Shown in pieces: positions 57,452 through 64,000 of a stretch of 64,000 nucleotides of DNA (positions within the stretch are counted from its first letter, which is position 1; every line of letters begins with the position of its first letter). The notes beneath the pieces are model-generated. The model did not search any database. It was given only the letters and a program-made list of their open reading frames with translations, and was not told the origin of the DNA. Origin of the DNA: Thalassia testudinum. Taxonomy: Eukaryota; Streptophyta; Magnoliopsida; Alismatales; Hydrocharitaceae. The translations under genes were made by a program, and so were the position numbers. The stretch lies in contig JAZHRO010000039.1 in NCBI GenBank assembly GCA_037157565.1, forward strand, positions 45,508,001-45,572,000, read 5' to 3'.

Positions 57452-59175
57452 TGTTGGTGCTAGAGCACCACGATCATTTGTTTTGATGATAACAAAACAC
57501 GTGTTATTTAACATTTGCAATTTGAGTCCTAGATTTCAGGTCAATTGCAAATGAGGACGTGTTTAGACGGAGTTCAAGCTCGCATCCAGGACGGATTGGA
57601 GGAGCTTGACGGAAAACACAGGAGGTTCGCGTGGAGCGAAAGATTGGAGATGGAAGACAAGAAGAATAGGATAGATTCTTTTTTATCCTTTCATGTATCT
57701 CTTGTATTTATTTTCTTGCTCTTTTTGATTCCTTAGAACATTATGTTAAAGAGCCTCAAAGTACCCTAAAAGTAGTCCTAGGAACACCGGCACAACCCTA
57801 GGATACTTAGGTTTTCTGTAGGATACTTAGAAAACCAATATAGGGTTCAAACAGACTTTCCAGACGTCTAATTCCCAAATCAGACGTCTGATAATGTATT
57901 TTAAGACGTCTGACTGTTGTTTCAGACGTCTGATAACTGTTAGGCTGGACATAGTTAGTTCTGTCTGATGAAATCAGACGTCCAGACCTTAGACCAGACG
58001 TCTTAGGAGACGTCTGATGACTTTTCCAGACGTCCAATTAGTGGACCGTTGGCTGGCTTCGCAAACACTCCAGATATGACCGTTAGAGCCTTATCAGACG
58101 TCCATAGGACTTACCAGACGTCTGATAAATGACCGTTTTGCCTCGGCTGACCCAAAATCTCTTCTCAGAGATTTTCTAGCCGTTGCAACATTTGGAAATC
58201 AATTCCCACAGTAAAAGTAGGTTTCCAGACGTCCTGTATGTCGTCTGATGGACTTGCACAAAAACCCTGTTTAGATCTGATTCAAGTCAGGGAGAAACCC
58301 GCATAGAATCAGACGTCTGACCTTGGAATCAGACGTCTTAAAGTGGCCTTCCAGACGTCTGATGACAGAGTTAGACGTCTGATAACCCTGTCAAATGCAA
58401 TCATTGTCCTGATTTCGGCCTGATTCTCTTGGGCTTTGCACCCAATGGCTATGGAAGCTTTTCCAAGCCTTCCAAAACCTTCCTAAGGCCTCTATAAATA
58501 GAGGGGAGCCTTTACACACCAACACACAACAAGAAAAACACAAGAAACACTTTGCAATACACTAAGATCAAGTATTTCCACTCTATTGTGTCCAAGAAGC
58601 ACTTGCTCTCTAAGCTCAAGCTCCATCATCTTGAGACCATCATTCCCGTTGCGCACCCGCTCTCCCGGCGTTGATAATGAGAGCGACGTAGCGCCATCGC
58701 GTGGCACACGCACCGCGTCATCGTCGACGCACTCCTTGCAAAGGGGAGTTTCCTATTTCCTATAGAAGCTAGGTTTAATTTTGTTGGCTCTATAGGACTG
58801 TTGTTTTATTTTATCTTTGTATTTTGGTTGGGTATTCGCTTTGCGAATTCCCGTCTCCTTCGTGGGACAAAATCCTTCTCGTGGAGAGAAGGGGTTGAGG
58901 AACGCTACCCTCGTACTTGTAGCGTGGTTGTATTGAGGTTGAATCACCCTCGTTCAAAGTGATTCGGTTAGTGGATTTGATCAACTAGGTTGATCGGAAA
59001 ATCCTAACTCGAGAGGGTTAGGTGGTGGTTTTCACCCGGTTTGGGTTTCCACCTAAAAATCTTTGTGTACATTTTGTGATTGCCTATTTTTGTGAGATTG
59101 CTTTATATATTTTCAATTCCGCATTTTTTTTGTCACGCTGATCTCACCCCTCCTAGTACAAGGGTAGAACCTTCA
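57452..59175 (+). mobile_element. solo LTR S3 (1.7 kb family)
   Basis: This is a 1724 bp LTR from TGTTGGTGCTAG to AACCTTCA, with perfect GGGAT duplications (57447-57451 and 59176-59180). The CAGACGTCTG array is at 57855-58385, about 100 bases upstream of the TATA box CTATAAATAG at 58492-58501. The terminal stem GGTGCT-AG-AGCACC is at 57456-57469. It is the only plus-strand copy and the clearest one for defining the family. Confidence 0.9.
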
Positions 59176-59712
59176 GGGATTCCTTTGAGAATTTAGGCCT
59201 TGTTTCTTTTTTAGGGTTTAAGTGTTTAGAGAGCCAATTTGTTTAGGGTTTTCTTAATAGGTATTTTCAACCAATGGCTTAGGCACACCTCTTTTTAGGA
59301 AGATCTTTTCTTTGTTAATAGAAGGTGTGTCTCTAAAAATCCTAGATTTTTAATCCTTGGATTGGCTCTAGTTGGTCCATTTAAGTTGCCTCAAAATTTT
59401 AGTATCTAGGGCTCAATAAAGAAGGTTTTAGCCCTGGTTACCTTAGTTGGATGGACAGTTAAGCATGAGTTGAAATGAAAATTAGGCAACTCTGATGAAT
59501 TACTATGTATGATGCGGGTAGCCCTAAGTTGATTTTTCTTTTTGTTCCTTTTCATATTTTAAGGGAGTTAAGAAAAGGGCTAATGCGGATTACCTGGTTG
59601 TTGGAGTGTTTGTTGTGCGGCTGCTCTTCTCATTCTTTTACCTGCACACAAGAGAGAGAAAAATATTAGCAATCTCTTAAAAGAAATTCAAAGCTTCTAG
59701 AATAGTCGTAGC
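59176..59712 (-). other. leader of the truncated Athila relative, part 2
   Basis: This is non-coding leader between the solo LTR and the primer site. No frame is supported. Confidence 0.55.
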
Positions 59713-59730
59713 TCCCCGGCAACGGCGCCA
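59713..59730 (-). other. primer-binding site of the truncated Athila relative
   Basis: On the minus strand this is TGGCGCCGTTGCCGGGGA, identical to the site at 40890-40907. Confidence 0.9.
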
Positions 59731-59737
59731 AAAATAG

Positions 59738-62414
59738 TGGTAGTGCAACCGAAGCTAGGTCTTCTGTTTATTACAATAATGTTGTTGTGGTACAGATAAA
59801 ATAGCTACAGTTGTCGTCATTGCCACTATTACAATTTTACTCAGAAATATTTTTCTTCCGAGGTCGAACTCAGGGAGCTACTAAAATTCTAGAAGTACAA
59901 TGCTTTTATTACAAAAATAAGAGAGAGAGAGAGAGAGAGGTAGAGGTAGATTTTGTTTCTTGACTTTTTCTTCTTCTCTTTTTTCTCTCTTTGCTTGTCT
60001 TCTTCTTCTCTTCTTTATCTTCTTTTCTTTTCTTCTTCTTCTTTCTTCCTTCTTCTTTCTGCTTTCAGCTGCGGCACCTTTTCTTTTCTTTTTCTTCTTC
60101 TTTGCTTTGTCTGCAGAGCTTCATCCGTCGTCTGATTTCTCAATCAGACGGCTTAATTGGTGTCTGCTACAGTGCTTCCTTTGTGCTTCTTCTTCTTCCT
60201 TCTCTCAGTCTTCTTCTCCTTCTTCCTGTGGTCTTCTCCTTCTTCCTTCTTCCTTGGCCTTGGTCTTCTCCTTCTTCCTTCTTCTTCTTCTTTCACACCC
60301 TGTCCCTGCACAAAGAGCAAAACCTACCCTGTCCCTCTACCCGCATGTCTCTCTCTCTGTCTGCAAATCACTCACAGGACGCTCTCCCAGAGCCGTGGGT
60401 AATCGGGTCAGGTTTCGTGCCCGTGACCAGGCGCACCAGTGTGTGGGTGATGCGCGAGGTGTGCTCAGATAGGGTCGGGTTGGGTCCGCCGGATCCGCGT
60501 GGTGAGCTCGCGGACCGGGAAGGTGAGTGGGTGCGGGACCTCACCCCAGTGCTTTCGGAGGCATTAAGCAAAATTCACAAAAACAATATAAACCGTGTGT
60601 ATGCTTCGTCGCTTACCGATGTGGGACTAAAACCCACTGTTCTCCTTCGCGCGCCCGCAGCAGACCGCAGCTTCGCTTCCTTAGCTGCAAGCTCTATTTG
60701 CGTCGATTGCTGGGTTAGCTGCCTTCGCACTACCCTCCCGACCTCGCAGCACCTGGAGCCCTGGAGTTTTGAAGCCTGGAGCGTGCGTGGAGCTGCTTCA
60801 ATGCAGTGTCAATGGCAGCCGGGTGTCGAAAACTGCCAGACACGAAAAGGGCCTCTCGGCCTAATCAGATCAGCGGGGGACCTTCGCCGTGGAGCGGCGA
60901 AGGTGGTGCGAGGTGCAGCAGGTCGTGGGGCGGCCTAGGCGTGCGTGCCTAGGTCGCCTTGTGACAGGAGGTGTGGGTGTGTTCGGGAGAGCGATGAGTG
61001 GGTGTAGAGCGGCAGTGGGTGGGCGGAGGTTGTTCAGCGTGATGAGGCGGAGGTTGTGCGAGGGTCGGTGAGGCGTGTGGGGGCGGCGGAGCGATGGGAG
61101 CGTCTCACCGGAGGGTGGCCGGAGACGAAGAAGGTGACGGTGGACAGGAGCGGTCGAGGGTTTAATTGAATGAAAGACAGTGAGGAAAAAAAAGAGGGGG
61201 AGATGGGGAATAGTTCTGACCTAGTTACAGGGACAAAGGGGCCGGAGCAGGGCGGCAGCTGTATCGACTGTCGCCGGAGAAGAAGATACCCAGAGAGAGA
61301 GGGCGGCGGCGAGGAAGGGAGCGGGAGGGCGCGCGCTGGGTACGGCGTGACGCTGGAAGAGCGGGCGAAGGTGGCTCTGCTACTGGTATTGCAGCAGAGC
61401 GACAAGACGGAGGAGGAGCCACCGAAGCTGGTGGGTTTCTGCCGGAGTGGGAAGAGAGGAAAAATGGGGGTTTCTCCGTCAGGACCGAGCTGCCCCCGTT
61501 GGCTGGCGACGGCGGACCTTATAAAGGCGAAGGCGGAGGGGTGGGCGCAGGGAGGCGACGTGCCTCCCTCGCCGGAGAATGGTCGGAGTTGCAACCCATA
61601 CCTTTCGCGCGTTCGCATGGAAGGTGTGGGCGATGGCAGAGGTCATGGCGGTGTCCCTGCGACAGCAGACGTCGCAGGGAACACCCGGTTCAACTGGCAG
61701 AGGGCCTCCCTCACCTTGCGCGGCGCCATGCTCCGTGCATAGTCGCCGGAGCATGGCGCTGCTCAGAGATTTGCAGGGGGACCTAAGTGCAAAGAATGAC
61801 GAAGAACCTAGGGGCCAAAATGCGAGGGTTTCGAAAGTTGAGGGTCAAAAAGTAATAGATGAGGATCAAAATGCAAAGTCGGTCAAGAAGGTTTCTTCTT
61901 AGGCTCAAGCTTTTATGCATGACTAATGGTGAATTTTATTTCTAGCTCAGACCTTGTTTGACCGGCTAATTTACGTAAAAACCTAAAGTAAATCATTAAT
62001 TGGGCATGGTTCTCAATGTAGGTCAAGATGGGTTCTCAAGGCCAAATTGAAGGTTTTAAACCCTAGAGATTATTTTTCTATGAATTTTAGAGGGTTTAGC
62101 CAATTTTTACTTTGCCTCGAACCTCGTGAATTGAAGTGGATTTGTTTTAGGGTTACAGAATGTCATTTAATTCCTTGGAGTTGCTGTAGCCCTTGTTGGA
62201 TCAAATCATCCCACTTTCCTTCTTATTAGGTTAGTTTGACCTATGTTTGGACCCTAAGTTACCCTGTTTACAGATTGTGTTGGTGAAATTGCATTTTTAC
62301 CCCTTATGACTTGTTTTCTTCTTAAACTCAGAATTCTCTAAGTCAAGCCTTTCTATGAGTTATGTAGGAGCTTTTTCTCGAATATCTAGGTTAGGTTGTG
62401 CTAGTTAGGGTTCA
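59738..62414 (-). repeat. 5' LTR of the truncated Athila relative (outer end approximate)
   Basis: The inner end is fixed by the primer site. The outer end is inferred from where LTR D resumes; TGAACCCTAAC on the minus strand at 62414 is a possible start. The LTR includes a (GA)n tract at about 59921-59939, a long C/T-rich run at 59960-60300 and a GC-rich block at 60400-61750. A TATA candidate, CTTTATAAGG, is on the minus strand at about 61516-61525. Long frames on both strands across the low-complexity parts are not genes. Confidence 0.5.
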
Positions 62415-64000
62415 TGATGAGGTTCTCATCATATAACAGGCAGCTCGTGATTCAACAAATTAAGCAATCACCACATCAATTGACCATCTAGTTGCTAGCA
62501 GTGAAGACTTTAACATGTATTTTAGAGTATAACAACGTAGTTTAAGTAATGTACATTCATCTTCCTCAGCCCTAGGGTTCATTTCATATCCTAGGGTTCA
62601 ATCAGATAATTCTAATATAATATGCACTTTAATCATTTAAATCACAATATTAGAGAGGACCAGTACCAGGGTATTCGGGTGAAATGGGGGCTTGAATGAT
62701 AGATCCCATCGTCACCGCGAGTCCCGTACACACTACGAATTGGTGACCTATACCATTGACCAATCATGTCAAACGAGTTCAAAATAGCATAGGTGCAACA
62801 CTAACACATAGAAAATTCTGAACGAAACCAACGATACTTCGTTTGCATAAACCGACTCTGTTTGGGCCCTGAACAGGCCAAAAACACGCACTCTGACCAA
62901 AATCAGATGTCTAGGGAGAGTCCCAGACGTCTTAAACGATCGCAAAAGCTCACCTTGCTTTCCTACATCTTTTTCAGACGTCTGAACCCTTTCGCAGTCA
63001 TCTGAGGGAGCTTCGAGATGTCTGACACTGCTCCCGATCGTCTAGAAGAGAGGTTAGACGTCTGACATGGTCTCCAGACGTCCTAAAGTGCCTCGAAGGG
63101 CTCACCACACGCCTTTCCAACACCTCGTACTTGCGCATGCACACGTCGCTTAAATATCGACAGCTCAATGCAATCGTATGCACATGCATTTGAGCAGGGA
63201 ACATACCTTTGTACTTTGCATGCTATCAAACGTCCGTTATCACCTTCGAACATCCTGCTACTCCTTCAGACGTATGGAGGGTGTCGCAAACATCTGATAC
63301 TGTGCAAAATGACTTCGCAGAACACCTCGCGAAGCCCCTCCTTGCGAGCTCCAACTATTGCAACCGCAGTAGCTCCGCTCTCCTCGCGCAGGTCTCCCTC
63401 CTGCGCAGCTTCTCCCTCTCGTGCTCCTCTCCTCATGCACACCGCCCCTATCTTGAGCTCCTCCGAGCTCCTCTCCAATCCTCTCACCTCCTGCTCCCCC
63501 TCGGTCACTCTCTCTCTATCTCCCTCTCCTCCGTGCTCCGCTCTCCTCCTCCCACACTCGCAGCTGTAAGGGGACAGGGGAGGAGATGGTCGCCGGTGGC
63601 AAGGTGGTGGAGTGAAGGTGGAGGTGGTGGTGTGGAGATGGAGAGGGTGGAAGGGGTGTGTGTGTGTGGGGGGGGGGGGGTTATAAAGGGAAGGGTTAGG
63701 GTTTAGGTGGGTGTGTGCATGCGTGAGTTGTGGTGGGAGTGAGAGGGAAAATTGTGGGGTTGCCCCCGCAAGGTTTTCTTTTTCCCCACATATCCCACAA
63801 CTTAAATCGAAGGGTTTGAAATTACGCCTACACCCCTAAGATTCCGAAAAAATTCTCGAACTACCCTTAGGAAGGGTTATTTCAACATAACTTAAAGGAA
63901 GTTTCGTCTTTGATACTTGAGCTGACTAGAGTGAGGAAAATAAACGTATATGCGCATAACAAACTTGAAGAGGATCAAAGTAGGTCAGAAACGATGTACC

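Larger units (their letters stand above)
55320..62414 (-). mobile_element. truncated Athila relative: 5' LTR, leader and gag only
   Basis: Read on the minus strand, an LTR (59738 to about 62414) is followed by the Athila primer site at 59713-59730, a leader and a decayed gag ending near 55320. Pol and the 3' LTR are absent. The host LTR resumes on both sides almost without loss (near 55335 and 62415). A solo LTR (57452-59175) sits in the leader. The outer limits are approximate because no duplication could be read. Confidence 0.7.
52228..64000 (-). mobile_element. LTR copy E/D (2.6-2.7 kb family), split twice, runs off the window
   Basis: The minus-strand end GGGTCGTAACA is at 52228. The LTR runs through 52228-53383 and 55103-about 55335, and resumes at about 62415-64000, where the order of landmarks continues (AACAGGCAGCTCGTGATT, then the CGGGTGAAATGGGGGCTTGAA block near 62680, then GACGTCT words at 62900-63090). 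The minus-strand TATA box CTTTATAA is near 63681-63689. The interruptions are solo LTR S2 and the Athila relative. The 5' end lies beyond the window. Long frames at 63168-63706 belong to this GC-rich LTR part and are not genes. Confidence 0.72.

Noticed and set aside
59960..60938. Long plus-strand frames up to 315 codons
   Set aside because: They are translations of a C/T-rich and GC-rich LTR, made of runs of Leu, Phe and Ser, with no start context or conservation.

Overview
The window is nuclear DNA from a flowering plant. It holds one complete intron-rich housekeeping gene embedded in layers of LTR retrotransposons. The strongly GC-rich first and last exons of that gene, next to AT-rich introns and middle exons, hint at a monocot, but this is not proof.

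Left third (1-17 kb). Positions 1-1562 are the 3' part of a large LTR, followed by a decayed Ty1/copia gag fragment on the minus strand. A five-exon aldose 1-epimerase (galactose mutarotase) gene lies on the minus strand at 3599-13618. It can be joined without frame breaks into a 369-residue protein with a signal peptide and the catalytic His and Glu. One of its four introns uses a GC donor. Further right are a fold-back repeat and a 3' fragment of a tau-class glutathione S-transferase (16757-16975).

Middle (17-28 kb) is a three-level nest, with a target-site duplication (TSD) readable at each level. A solo LTR of the 2.6-2.7 kb family (minus) was invaded by a second solo LTR of the same family (plus). 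That copy was then invaded by a 4.96 kb non-autonomous element (minus) with 1.7 kb LTRs, an initiator-Met-type primer site and a gag-only coding region.

28-52 kb: unassigned AT-rich DNA with a diverged repeat pair, then a decayed short-LTR Ty1/copia element (33199-38233, minus). After it comes a solo 1.7 kb LTR split by a young Athila-type Ty3/gypsy element (39136-50959, plus). The Athila copy has equal-length 1751 bp LTRs, a 5 bp TSD and a gag-pol frame broken by a single stop near its end.

52-64 kb: another copy of the 2.6-2.7 kb LTR family (minus, running off the window). It is split by two insertions: a solo 1.7 kb LTR, and a decayed, pol-less Athila relative that itself contains a third solo 1.7 kb LTR.

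The most unusual signal is a short palindrome, CAGACGTCTG and close variants. It is repeated a dozen or more times per LTR, just upstream of the TATA box, in the 1.7 kb LTR family. The same palindrome occurs near the TATA box of the otherwise unrelated 2.6-2.7 kb family. The GACGTC core is a bZIP-type site, so an enhancer-array role is a reasonable inference. Other repeat DNA here carries arrays of different palindromes (ATCGAT, ACCGGT).
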